Positions 37,105 through 45,995 of a stretch of DNA of 64,000 bases are shown here, piece after piece; position 1 is the first letter of the stretch; every line of letters begins with the position of its first letter. Position numbers and translations under genes: made by a program. Source of the stretch: Massilia polaris (GTDB taxonomy: Bacteria > Pseudomonadota > Gammaproteobacteria > Burkholderiales > Burkholderiaceae_D). The notes beneath the pieces are model-generated. The model made no database searches and had not been told where the DNA came from. It saw nothing but the letters and a program-made list of their open reading frames with translations. The stretch spans positions 682,001 to 746,000 of the forward strand of contig NZ_JABBGG010000001.1 of the NCBI RefSeq assembly GCF_012927275.1. The letters run 5' to 3'.

Positions 37105-40100
37105 GCGTTTTCTTTCAAGTCCATGTCGAGCGCCTGCGCCAGTTCGGCCAGCGGGACCAGTGCCGCATGATATTCGATGTCGTCGACCGCGCGCTGGACC
37201 GCCGCCAGCACGCCAGCGTGGCGCGAGCCGGCGAGCAGGGTTTGAAGCTCGTGCAGCGCGTCCTCGGCGCGCGCGTCTTCCGATTTCAGCAAATTCTCGA
37301 GGCGATCGACCAGCCTGCGGCCGTCCGCCGCGGCGTAGCGGCTCGCGACCACCGGCGCTTCAATTTGTCCGAGGCCGCCAAGCACCGTTTCGAGGCTCTC
37401 CCTCAGTTCTGTCACCAGCGCGTCGATGCGTTCGAATCGTCCGGCGCGCAGTTCCAGTTCGACCGTGTTGGCCAGCGCGGACAATCCCGACGCGCCAAGG
37501 TAGAACGCGCTCGACTTCAGGTTGTGCGTCAGGCTTTCGATGGCGCCGTAATGCGTGCCCGCCAGCGCATCGCGCAAGGTGGGCGGCGCGTCCCGGTACT
37601 CCAGCAGGAAGCCGCGGATGCGCTTGTGCAGGCGGCTGTGCTGGCCGTCGACATTGGCAAGCGCCTGCCGCCAGTCCACGCCGCTGATGGCAGGCAGCGC
37701 GGCGGCATCATCCTGGGCCGCGCCGGGAATCGACGGCGGCGGCAGCTGGCGGCCGGCCAGGCGCGCGGGATCGATCCAATTGAGCAGTGTGCGGAACAGC
37801 AGCGCCGGGTCGATCGGCTTGGTGACATGGTCGTTCATCCCCGCATCCAGGCTCTTCTCGCGGTCGCCCGCCATGGCGTGCGCCGTCATCGCGACGATCG
37901 GCACGTGCTGCAGGCGCTTGATGGCGCGGATGCGGCGCGCTGCCGTCAGCCCGTCCACTTCCTGCATCTGGATGTCCATCAGGACCAGGTCGTAATCGGC
38001 TTCCTGCGCCATCTGCACGGCTTCGCCGCCGTGGACGGCGACGTCGACCTGCATGCGCGCCGAGGCCAGGAAGTCCAGCGCCACCTCGCGGTTGTTGGCA
38101 TTGTCTTCCACCAGCAGGATGCGCGCGCCATCGAGGCGCGCCAGGTCCGGCAGCTGGATACCTGGCGCATTGTGCTGCGCCAGCTCGCCTGCGTCGCGCT
38201 GCGGTACCGCAAGTTCCGGATGCAGCACCTGGAAAAGGCTGTGATAGAGCAGGGCGGGGCCGACCGGTTTGGTGAGGAAGGCGTGCAGCGGAACGTCGCC
38301 CTCGTTCTGCAATACAGTCTCGCGCGACGAGGCGCTGACCATCAGGATGGCCGGCGGTGCGGGGAAGCGCACATCCGCATGGATACGGCGGATGGTTTCG
38401 ACGCCGTCCCATCCCGGCATCATGTAATCCATCAGCACGACCTGGTACGGCTCGCCCGTATCGACCGCGCGCGCCAGCATCGCCAGCGACTGCTCGCCGG
38501 AGCTGGCGGCGTGCGCGGTGACGCCGAAGGACGCCAGCATTTCGACCAGCGCGTCGCGCGACGTGGCGCTGTCGTCCACCACCATCACGCGGGCCTGGTG
38601 CAGCGCCGCTGCCGATAGCGTAACGGCGGCGGCATCAGGGTCGCCGATCCCGAGTTGCACCGTGAACGTGAAGCGGCTGCCGGCGCCGGGCGTGCTGGTC
38701 GCTTCGATGGCGCCGCCCAGCAGCTCGACCAGCTGCTTCGAGATGCTCAGGCCGAGGCCAGTGCCGCCGTAGCGGCGCGTGATCGAGTTGTCGGCCTGGT
38801 TGAACGACTGGAACAGCTGCGCCAGCTGCTCCTTGTTCATGCCGATGCCGGTGTCGGTGACGCTGAAGCGCAGCGTGAGCGCGCCGCCGCAGCGTTCGAC
38901 CGTGTCGACCGCCACCACGATCTCGCCATGCTCGGTGAACTTGACCGCGTTGCTGGTCAGGTTGATCAGCACCTGGCCGATGCGCAGCGGGTCGCCTACC
39001 AGCCGGGTTGGCACGCCGCGCTCCACGCGGAACACCAGTTCGACCGGCTTCGCGCCAGCCTTGATGGCGGTCACGCCGGACAGGTGCTCCAGCATTTCGT
39101 CGAGATCGAACGGCACCGCTTCCAGCTTCAGCTTGCCCGCCTCGATCTTGGAGAAGTCGAGGATGTCGTTCAGGACGCCGAGCAGGTGCTCGCCCGATCC
39201 GAGGATCTTGCTCAGGTAGTTGCGCAGTTTCGGCTGCGGGTCCGCCATCAGCGACAACCGGCTCATGCCGATGATCGCGTTGAGCGGCGTGCGGATTTCA
39301 TGGCTCATGTTGGCGAGGAAGTCGGACTTCATGCGGGTGGCGGCTTCGGCGCGCAGCATCGCATCCTGCATCTGCCTGGTGCGCAGGGCAAGGATCCGCA
39401 TGAACACCAGCATGTCGAACAGGTTTCCGAACTGGAGGGCGTGCATGGTCCAGAAGTTGGCCGGGACCGCGCCGTTGATGACCTGGCTGAGGATCACCGA
39501 TGATGCGAAGGCGACCGCCCACCCGGCCAGGAAGTAGGTGCCGACGGCATCGCCGCTTCGCGCGCGCTTGAATGCACCGGGAAGGCCGAGCAGCATCGGC
39601 ATCAGGCCGAGCGTGCTGACGATGGCGACCAGGGTCTCGACGCTGATCACGTCGAGCGCATAGGCAAGCGCGCTCACGACGCACAGCACTGCACCGGTCT
39701 TCATCAGGCGGCTGAACAGGCGGTCGGTGCCCGGACGGGCCAGCGCCTGTTCGACGAACAGGTAGGCGCCGCAGGAGGCCATCAGCGCAAACAAGCCGCC
39801 CGCGTGCAAGTTCATCCACGCGTTTTCCTTCCAGATGTACTGGCTGCCCAGGCCGAAGAATTCGACCGAGAACATCGTGGTGCCGCCGATCAGCAATGCG
39901 TACTTGCCGAATAGCGGCTCGCGCAGGTTGATCCACTGCGCCACGCTATACAGCAGCAGGCAGACGCTCAGGCCAATCAGCAACCCTTGCAACATCTGCT
40001 CGTTGAGCGCATCGGCGTGGAACGGGCCCGGTTTGGACAGGCGGATCGGCAGGATCATCGAACCCACGTTCTCGATGCGCAGCAGGATCAGTTGCTGCTG

Positions 40101-40547
40101 GCCGGGCTTGAGCGGCAGCAGGACAGCAGGCGCGCGCCCGCCGCGTGCGTTCGCTTGCACCGGCTGCAGGTTGCCGAGCGCCGGGTGGCGCTTCACCTGG
40201 CCATCGGTGACGACGAACACGTCGACCCGGTTGATGACGGCGTAGTCGATGTCGAGGATCCAGTCGGCGCCGCTTGTAGCCGACAGCGCAATGGGGATGC
40301 GCAACCAGACAACGTCCTTGTGCACGCCGAGCGTGGCATACGCGGAAGTGGGCGCCGCGAATTTCGCCGCGGCCGCGAGTGCCTCTTCGGCGCGCAGCGT
40401 GCCGCCAGGGTCGCTCAGCACCGTTACCGCCGGCCATGCGTCTACCCGCCCGAGGCGGTCTTCCAGTACCAGCGGGCCGGGCGCCGCCAGCGACAGGCCT
40501 GGTATCAGCACCAGCAGGAGGAGCGCAAGGCGCAGCAGCGTCAGCAT
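37101..40547 (-). CDS. Hybrid histidine kinase with 7TMR-DISM sensor, two receivers and HPt
   Basis: The protein has about 1148 residues: signal peptide (MLTLLRLALLLLVLIPGLSLAAP), periplasmic DISMED2-like ligand domain (about 25-180), seven membrane helices of the 7TMR-DISM type (about 185-390), HisKA with phospho-His 416 (NMSHEIRTPLN), HATPase, receiver 1 with Asp 707 (LMDYMMPGWDG), receiver 2 with Asp 858 (LMDIQMQEVDG), and HPt with His 1008 (THNLKSSAFYLGA). It is a complete His-Asp-His phosphorelay, ending in the adjoining GGDEF response regulator. The frame is open 130 codons further upstream, but that part is antisense-like, and the signal peptide fixes the start. It overlaps the DUF2236 gene by seven bases. 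Confidence 0.93.
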   Translation of the reverse strand: MLTLLRLALLLLVLIPGLSLAAPGPLVLEDRLGRVDAWPAVTVLSDPGGTLRAEEALAAAAKFAAPTSAYATLGVHKDVVWLRIPIALSATSGADWILDIDYAVINRVDVFVVTDGQVKRHPALGNLQPVQANARGGRAPAVLLPLKPGQQQLILLRIENVGSMILPIRLSKPGPFHADALNEQMLQGLLIGLSVCLLLYSVAQWINLREPLFGKYALLIGGTTMFSVEFFGLGSQYIWKENAWMNLHAGGLFALMASCGAYLFVEQALARPGTDRLFSRLMKTGAVLCVVSALAYALDVISVETLVAIVSTLGLMPMLLGLPGAFKRARSGDAVGTYFLAGWAVAFASSVILSQVINGAVPANFWTMHALQFGNLFDMLVFMRILALRTRQMQDAMLRAEAATRMKSDFLANMSHEIRTPLNAIIGMSRLSLMADPQPKLRNYLSKILGSGEHLLGVLNDILDFSKIEAGKLKLEAVPFDLDEMLEHLSGVTAIKAGAKPVELVFRVERGVPTRLVGDPLRIGQVLINLTSNAVKFTEHGEIVVAVDTVERCGGALTLRFSVTDTGIGMNKEQLAQLFQSFNQADNSITRRYGGTGLGLSISKQLVELLGGAIEATSTPGAGSRFTFTVQLGIGDPDAAAVTLSAAALHQARVMVVDDSATSRDALVEMLASFGVTAHAASSGEQSLAMLARAVDTGEPYQVVLMDYMMPGWDGVETIRRIHADVRFPAPPAILMVSASSRETVLQNEGDVPLHAFLTKPVGPALLYHSLFQVLHPELAVPQRDAGELAQHNAPGIQLPDLARLDGARILLVEDNANNREVALDFLASARMQVDVAVHGGEAVQMAQEADYDLVLMDIQMQEVDGLTAARRIRAIKRLQHVPIVAMTAHAMAGDREKSLDAGMNDHVTKPIDPALLFRTLLNWIDPARLAGRQLPPPSIPGAAQDDAAALPAISGVDWRQALANVDGQHSRLHKRIRGFLLEYRDAPPTLRDALAGTHYGAIESLTHNLKSSAFYLGASGLSALANTVELELRAGRFERIDALVTELRESLETVLGGLGQIEAPVVASRYAAADGRRLVDRLENLLKSEDARAEDALHELQTLLAGSRHAGVLAAVQRAVDDIEYHAALVPLAELAQALDMDLKENA

Positions 40548-41881
40548 TTGATCGGTCCGGGTGAAGGGTTTTGTTTGCGGCGGCCGGTCAGCCGCCGTTC
40601 CAGCGCGTTCATCCAGCCTGGCGCGCTGGGATCCGCCTGCCAGGTCTCGAGCACGCTTCCGACCTGGTTCAGCAGCGCGGCCGGCAGCTTGAGGGGGCGC
40701 GTCTGGTCCATCAGCACCTTTGCGGCGAAGCGGTGGCCGGCTATCCGGGTCACCAGGCGCGCGATCGAAAACTGCGGCAGCGCCAGGCGTACGACGCTGT
40801 CGATCACGCGGACCGCGCCCATTGTCACAGCAAACAGCGCGCTTGACGGCCACGAGACCCGCGCTGTGAGGGCCAGCGCCTGCGCGGCATCGGGCCCGCA
40901 CAGGAAGCGCGTCATCAGCACCGGGAAGGGTTTGCAAAGCGCCAGCGGAATCTCGTTCTCCATCGTTTGCATCAGCGCTGCGCCGAGCGCGGGGCGCGGG
41001 TCGGGCAGGAACGATGCACCGCGGGCGCGCGCCTGGATGGCGCCAAACATGGCCTCGGCCTCCGCCATCGTCTCGGGCATCAGCGCGCGCTCGATCCCGA
41101 TCAGGTGGCCGAGGACGTTCCAGGTGTGCAGGTAGGCCTCTTCGTCGGCCTCGGGGAGACCGATGCCGAGCCGGCGCAAGCCGCGCAGGAACACATAGCC
41201 GAAGGTGAGCAGTGTATAAGCCAGTTCATCCTGGTTGCAGGGCAGGCCGTTGCGCCCGACGTCCCAGCCATTCGCCAGCAAGGTGTGGTGCAGGCCCTCC
41301 CCTTGCGGAGGCTGCGGCGTAACCACTGCGTAGTCGCGGGCGGCGGCGGGGTCGCCGCGAAGCATCAGGTGGCGGATCGTGGCGTGGATCAGGCGCACCT
41401 TGATCGCCTGTGCGACGCCGCCGCCGGCGCCAAGCAGGCCGCCGTGCATCATCACCGGGAAGACCATCGCGGCAGTGGAGCGGATGCGGTAATCGGTGTG
41501 CTGCTCCAGCTGCCCGGCGGCGTGCAGGACGCCGGCCAGTTCGGGGACCACATAGCATTCGGGCAGGCTGGCGCAGAACAGCAGGGTGCACGACGTCATG
41601 CTCATGTCCATGAACAGCGTTTCGGCGCGCGCTATCTTCGCATCGTCGGCCCAGCCAGGCAATTTCAGTGCGGCGCTGACGTAGTCTTCCAGCGCGGCGG
41701 CAATCGGGGCAGCGACATCCGGCCCGGCCTTCCAGTCCGCCAGCGCGCCGTTGGACTGCCACTGCGCGAGCTGGCGGTTGACGATGGCGAGGATGTCAAT
41801 TGGCGCCTCGGTAGCGGGGCCGAGGATGCGGGCGATGGTGTCGTCAGCCAGCGGATCGGCGCGCAGGCTGGCGGGCTTCAT
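40541..41881 (-). CDS. DUF2236 / MpaB-Lcp-type haem oxygenase-like protein
   Basis: A 446-residue all-helical protein of the DUF2236 family, which includes the rubber oxygenase Lcp and fungal MpaB. Family-typical stretches are RIRSTAAMVFPVM, followed by a helix VRLIHATIRHLMLRGD whose histidine is the likely axial haem ligand. A second conserved block is QDELAYTLLTFGYVFLRGLRRLG. AGGTGA precedes ATG 41881, which overlaps the cruF-like stop (ATGA). Lcp cleaves polyisoprene double bonds; many relatives have no known substrate. I see no signal peptide, so it is probably cytoplasmic or membrane-associated. The pairing with a carotenoid-type hydratase and a TonB receptor points to an isoprenoid substrate. 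Confidence 0.8.
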   Translation of the reverse strand: MKPASLRADPLADDTIARILGPATEAPIDILAIVNRQLAQWQSNGALADWKAGPDVAAPIAAALEDYVSAALKLPGWADDAKIARAETLFMDMSMTSCTLLFCASLPECYVVPELAGVLHAAGQLEQHTDYRIRSTAAMVFPVMMHGGLLGAGGGVAQAIKVRLIHATIRHLMLRGDPAAARDYAVVTPQPPQGEGLHHTLLANGWDVGRNGLPCNQDELAYTLLTFGYVFLRGLRRLGIGLPEADEEAYLHTWNVLGHLIGIERALMPETMAEAEAMFGAIQARARGASFLPDPRPALGAALMQTMENEIPLALCKPFPVLMTRFLCGPDAAQALALTARVSWPSSALFAVTMGAVRVIDSVVRLALPQFSIARLVTRIAGHRFAAKVLMDQTRPLKLPAALLNQVGSVLETWQADPSAPGWMNALERRLTGRRKQNPSPGPIKC

Positions 41882-42684
41882 GCGCTCACCTGCGATGCCG
41901 GCGCCTGCCAGCGCACGAAGCCGCACAGCGCCGCCAGCAGGGGAATTCCCATCGCGAACAGCGCGATCGTGCGCGTCTCGACCGGGTAGCCCTCGACCAT
42001 TTGGAACAGCATGCTGCCGCCGTAAATGGCCAGAGGAACCAGCGCATGGCGGCGCGCCACCGGCCGCGCCGCCAGCGGAGCGCGTCCGCGCAGGCTGAGG
42101 CGGAAGGCGAGCACGATGACAAAGGATACGAACGCCCAGCCGGCGAATCCCTGCACGGTTTCGCCGAACCACCAGCCGTCGGTCTCGGTCATGATCCACG
42201 CCTTCAGCTTGTAGACCATGTACGGGTCGGCGCCGAGGTCGTAGGCAGTGACGACCATCGCGGCCAGCAGCGACATCGCAATCGCCTGCATGAGCGGGGC
42301 GGCGCCGTCGGAGGGCGCCTGCCAGACCATCAGGTTGCTGATGATGTAGGCAACGTAGCACAGCGCGAACCACATCAGCGGGATCACTGCCGGGACGTCG
42401 CCCAGTCGCGGTCCCAGCACATCGGTGTACGTGTAGCTGCCGAAAAACCAGCCGTAGGACGAACCCAGCTGCTCGGCGATCCAGCCGGCCGCCACGCCGA
42501 TCACGACGAAGCGGAGCGCGGCGCGGGCGCCCAGCAGGTGGATCGCGCTCGCCCAGCAGCATGCGAACATCAGCACCGAACTGGCGATCAGCAGTTGCGT
42601 CGTCTCGGCCTGGCCTCGCATCAGCATCGCAGCGAGGAAGGCAAGCAGGAGGGCGATCGTAATGCGGGGCAGGTGATTTGTCAT
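41878..42684 (-). CDS. Carotenoid biosynthesis protein, CruF-like (DUF422)
   Basis: A 268-residue integral membrane protein with about seven helices. DUF422/CruF motifs are present: AGWIAEQLGSSYGWFFGSYTYTD, GDVPAVIPLMWF, TAYDLGADPYMVYKLKAW, and TDGWWFGETVQGFAGW. CruF adds water across the end-group double bond of acyclic carotenoids. No phytoene synthase or desaturase gene is near, so this member may act on an imported isoprenoid. It follows the TonB receptor by 17 bp and overlaps the DUF2236 gene by four bases. Confidence 0.85.
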   Translation of the reverse strand: MTNHLPRITIALLLAFLAAMLMRGQAETTQLLIASSVLMFACCWASAIHLLGARAALRFVVIGVAAGWIAEQLGSSYGWFFGSYTYTDVLGPRLGDVPAVIPLMWFALCYVAYIISNLMVWQAPSDGAAPLMQAIAMSLLAAMVVTAYDLGADPYMVYKLKAWIMTETDGWWFGETVQGFAGWAFVSFVIVLAFRLSLRGRAPLAARPVARRHALVPLAIYGGSMLFQMVEGYPVETRTIALFAMGIPLLAALCGFVRWQAPASQVSA

Positions 42685-42701
42685 GAGGGCAGGCTATGTG
42701 A

Positions 42702-44957
42702 TCAGAAGCGGTAATCCAGGCGAACATCCATCGTGCGCGGATCGCTCGGCACCAGCATGCCGAAGCTGTCGATGGCGATCGGCGCGATCTTGTCGCCGAT
42801 GTTCTTCACCAGCGCGTGAAGGCTCCAGCGCGCGCCATCGGGACGGTAGCCGAGGCTTGCATCGGCGGTGGTGCGGGATGGGATCGGGTATTGCAGCAGC
42901 TGGCTTGGGACGCCGATCGTGTATGAACTGCTCGAGCGCGCGGCGACGCCGGCCTTCAGCTGGCCGCCCGCGGCACGGAAGCGGTGCTGGTAGCCCAGCG
43001 TGACGACGGTGCGTGGCGCGCGGTCAAGCTTGTTGCCGGCCCACGAATGCACGCCGTCGGGCGTGTACGACACGTAGTGGGCGTCGAGCAGGGCGAGCGT
43101 GTAGTTAAAGCTGCCGGCTGCTGTCGCGTTGACCACGCCTTCGACCTCAAGTCCCTTGACGCTGGCCGATCCGGCATTGGCCGTCACATAGCGCGGCGCG
43201 CCCTGGACGATCGCCACGCCCGACAGCTGCAGGTTGGTGTAGTCGTAGTCGAAGGCCGTGACGTTCAGGCTCGCGCGATTGCGCCAGAAACGGGTCTTGA
43301 TGCCAGCCTCGTAGGAGCGCAGCTGCTCCGGCTGGTACAACAGCGTATTCGCGGGCACCGCCGCCGCGGCCGGGCAGCCGATGCCGACGCCGCTGCTGCC
43401 CGCCAGGCAGCCGTCGTTGAAGCCGCCCGCCTTGTAACCGGTCGAGACGGCGCCGTACACGAAGGTCGCGGGAGCGAGGTCGTAGTCGGCGCCGAGGCGC
43501 CAGGTGGTCTTGTGCGTGTCCAGCGACGCCGCATTGAGCAGCCTGAAGTCGGTGGCGGGATTGAACGCCTGCGCTTGCTGGAAGTTGGTCGAACCGACGC
43601 GCGACTTGTCGTCTTTGGTGTGGCGCGCGCCAGCCGTGACGCGCAGCTGCGGCGACATGCTGTAGGTCGCCTGGCCAAAGGCGGCGCGGCTGCGCGCGAC
43701 GGTCGGGCCGTGCGGGAATACGTAGTACGGCGGCAGGCCGACCAGTTCGAGGTCGTGGAAGCCGTACACCACGCTGGACTCTTCGCGGAAGTAGTACAGC
43801 CCGGCCTGGGCGCTGAGCGGCCCGCTGCCGTTGGTGGCGATCCTCAGTTCATGCGAATCCTGTTCGTAGTCGCCGCTGAAATCCTGGCGCACGCCAAGCG
43901 CAAACGCCGGTGCCACGCGGTAGTAGAAATTGGCCAGCGCGCCGTGCTCGTAATTGCGGTGCGCGCCGAGGTAGGACAGGGTGGCCGCGCCCAGGTTCCA
44001 GGCCAGCTCGGCGCCAGTGCCCGAAGTGGTCTTGTCGCTGTAGCCCTGCGCCGGCACCGTATTCGGCGGCACGAAGGCGTTGGTCAGGCGCTGCCCGGTG
44101 CTGGCGCCGTACCATTGAGGGCTGCCGCTGGCGACGCCGGTGTAGAAGTTGGTATCCGGGACGATGCTGTCGTTGTTGTCGTGGACCGTGCTGCGGTCGT
44201 GGCGCAGCAGCAGCGATGCCGACCTGCCGATGGCCAGTTTGGCCGACAGGCGCGCCGAGCGGTCGTCGCGGTCAAGCCCGAGCGTGTGCGGCGTCCCTTG
44301 CGCATTGACCAGGTAGCTGTCGTGCTTGTTGTAGGCAACCGCGGCGCGCACGGCAAGCGCGTCGCTGACCGGAACGTTGAGCATCGCGCTGGCTTTGCGG
44401 CTGCCGAAATTACCCGCCCCAACGCTGGCCGCCGCTTCCCGCTTCCGGACCGGCGCGTTCGAGATGACGTTGACCACGCCGGCGGTGGCATTGCGGCCGT
44501 ACAGAGTGCCTTGCGGCCCGCGCAATACCTCGACGCGGGCGAGGTCATGGAAGCTGAGGTTCTGGTTCTGGGGGCGGGCGATGTAAATCCCGTCGAGCAT
44601 GAAAGCCGCCGACGGGTCGCCTTTTTCCGTGGTATCGGCGTTCGACACGCCGCGGATTGTGATCTTCAGTCCATCGGCGGCGCCATCGAGGTGCACGTTA
44701 GGCAGCCGCGCGGACAGGTCGGATGGGCGGTCAATGCCGGCATCGTGCAGCCGCTCGCCGGACATCACGCTCATCGCGACAGGCGTGCGCGACTCGTTCG
44801 ACACGGTGCGTTGCGCGGTGACGACAATTTCCGCGATTTCGGCCTCGCTGCCGGACTGGCGTGGCGCCGCCACCTGGGCGTTAGCCGCGGTCCAGACGAT
44901 ACCCGAAATCGAAACGGCCAAAAGTGTAGGGCTCAGTCGAACCCGGCGAATAGACAT
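42702..44957 (-). CDS. TonB-dependent outer-membrane receptor
   Basis: A 751-residue receptor. The signal peptide (LLAVSISGIVWTAANAQ) precedes a TonB-box-like EIAEIVVTAQR. The plug domain contains GLKITIRGVSNADTTEKGDPS and LARVEVLRGPQGTLYGRNATAGVVNVIS. A 22-strand barrel follows and ends in MDVRLDYRF, with a terminal aromatic residue. GGGGAG stands before ATG 44957, and an ATG eight codons earlier lacks a site. The type is the one common in sphingomonads for hydrophobic or aromatic compounds rather than classical siderophore receptors. It is the first gene of the five-gene operon reaching 36190. Confidence 0.92.
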   Translation of the reverse strand: MSIRRVRLSPTLLAVSISGIVWTAANAQVAAPRQSGSEAEIAEIVVTAQRTVSNESRTPVAMSVMSGERLHDAGIDRPSDLSARLPNVHLDGAADGLKITIRGVSNADTTEKGDPSAAFMLDGIYIARPQNQNLSFHDLARVEVLRGPQGTLYGRNATAGVVNVISNAPVRKREAAASVGAGNFGSRKASAMLNVPVSDALAVRAAVAYNKHDSYLVNAQGTPHTLGLDRDDRSARLSAKLAIGRSASLLLRHDRSTVHDNNDSIVPDTNFYTGVASGSPQWYGASTGQRLTNAFVPPNTVPAQGYSDKTTSGTGAELAWNLGAATLSYLGAHRNYEHGALANFYYRVAPAFALGVRQDFSGDYEQDSHELRIATNGSGPLSAQAGLYYFREESSVVYGFHDLELVGLPPYYVFPHGPTVARSRAAFGQATYSMSPQLRVTAGARHTKDDKSRVGSTNFQQAQAFNPATDFRLLNAASLDTHKTTWRLGADYDLAPATFVYGAVSTGYKAGGFNDGCLAGSSGVGIGCPAAAAVPANTLLYQPEQLRSYEAGIKTRFWRNRASLNVTAFDYDYTNLQLSGVAIVQGAPRYVTANAGSASVKGLEVEGVVNATAAGSFNYTLALLDAHYVSYTPDGVHSWAGNKLDRAPRTVVTLGYQHRFRAAGGQLKAGVAARSSSSYTIGVPSQLLQYPIPSRTTADASLGYRPDGARWSLHALVKNIGDKIAPIAIDSFGMLVPSDPRTMDVRLDYRF

Positions 44958-45216
44958 TGCAGCGCTCCCCAGCCTTGTCACGGCGCCGGCGATCGGCCGG
45001 TACCCCTCCCACCGTCCATGTTTTTCACATTTGTATACGGTAGGAATGAAAATTAGGAGTCTAGCAGTTAGTGTCGCGAGGAAATAGCCCCCGAACCAAC
45101 AATGTGAAAATAACTACAAGCAATAGATACAGTTGCAATTGCTTTTTTGTCTACCTTGCGCCGGCCCAAGCCCATCTGCGGTCAGAATAGCGAGGAACAT
45201 TCACTGCGGAGAAACC

Positions 45217-45995
45217 ATGCTGATCGCCACTTTCAACGTCAACGGCATCACCAGCCGGCTGCCTGCCTTGCTGCAATGGCTGGAGGAGAAACAGCCGGAC
45301 GTCGCCTGCCTGCAGGAACTGAAGGCGCCACAGCAGAAATTCCCGGAGCGGCGTTGAAAGAGCTGGGCTACCAGGCGCTCTGGCACGGGCAGAAAAGCTG
45401 GAACGGCGTGGCCATCCTGACGAAGGACGCGCCGGCCCAGGAAATAGGGCGCGGCCTGCCGGGCGATCCGAACGACGAGCAAAGCCGCTATATCGAGGCG
45501 GCCGTCAACGGCGTGCTGATCTGCTGCCTCTACCTGCCGAACGGGAACCCGGCGCCGGGGCCGAAGTTCGACTACAAGCTGCAGTGGTTCGAACGGCTGA
45601 TCATCCGCGCGGCCGAACTGATGGAGAGCGGCGCGCCGGTGGTGCTGGCGGGCGACTTCAACGTGATGCCGACCGAGCTCGATGTCTACAAGCCCGAGCG
45701 CTGGGTCAACGACGCGCTGTTCCGGCCGGAGACGCGGGAGGCCTTCCACCGGCTGGTCGCGCAAGGCTGGTGCGACGCGTTGCGCGCGATGCATCCGGAT
45801 GAACGGATCTATACCTTCTGGGACTACTTCCGCGATGCCTACGGACGCGATGCCGGCCTGCGCATCGACCACCTGCTGCTCAGTCCTGCGCTTGCCGGAT
45901 CCCTGACGGCGGCGGGCGTGGACCGCGAGGTGCGCGGCCGCGGAAAGCCGAGCGACCACGCGCCCACGTGGATCAGGCTGGACCTTGGCCGGTAG
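45217..45995 (+). pseudogene. xthA: Exonuclease III gene with a one-base frameshift
   Basis: The gene starts at ATG 45217 behind GGAGA and reads MLIATFNVNGITSRLPALLQW...CLQELKAPQQKFPE. At about 45345-45352 the frame breaks and stops at 45357. Restoring one G after CCGGAG gives AALKELGYQALWHG and a clean frame to 45995, about 259 residues in all. All catalytic parts exist across the two frames: CLQELK (metal Glu), GDFNVMP (Asp/Asn), LRIDHLLLS and SDHAPTW (His). Either the base was lost in the strain or it is a sequencing error. The rest shows no decay, which favours a very recent event or an error. The 3' end overlaps aroP by 23 bases, convergent. Confidence 0.88.

Noticed and set aside
40548-40937. 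A 130-codon N-terminal extension of the hybrid kinase.
   Set aside because: It overlaps the DUF2236 gene in another frame, has no domain likeness, and the signal peptide at 40547 gives the natural start.
41882-42727. An extended frame in front of the DUF2236 protein.
   Set aside because: It lies wholly within the cruF-like gene on the same strand in another frame. The start at 41881 has its own ribosome-binding site and ATGA overlap.
45116-45160. A weak stem (AAGCAAT / ATTGCTT) followed by TTTTT upstream of xthA, looking like a terminator.
   Set aside because: No plus-strand gene ends before it, the stem is only seven A/T-rich pairs, and the loop is long. It is probably just the AT-rich promoter area between divergent genes.
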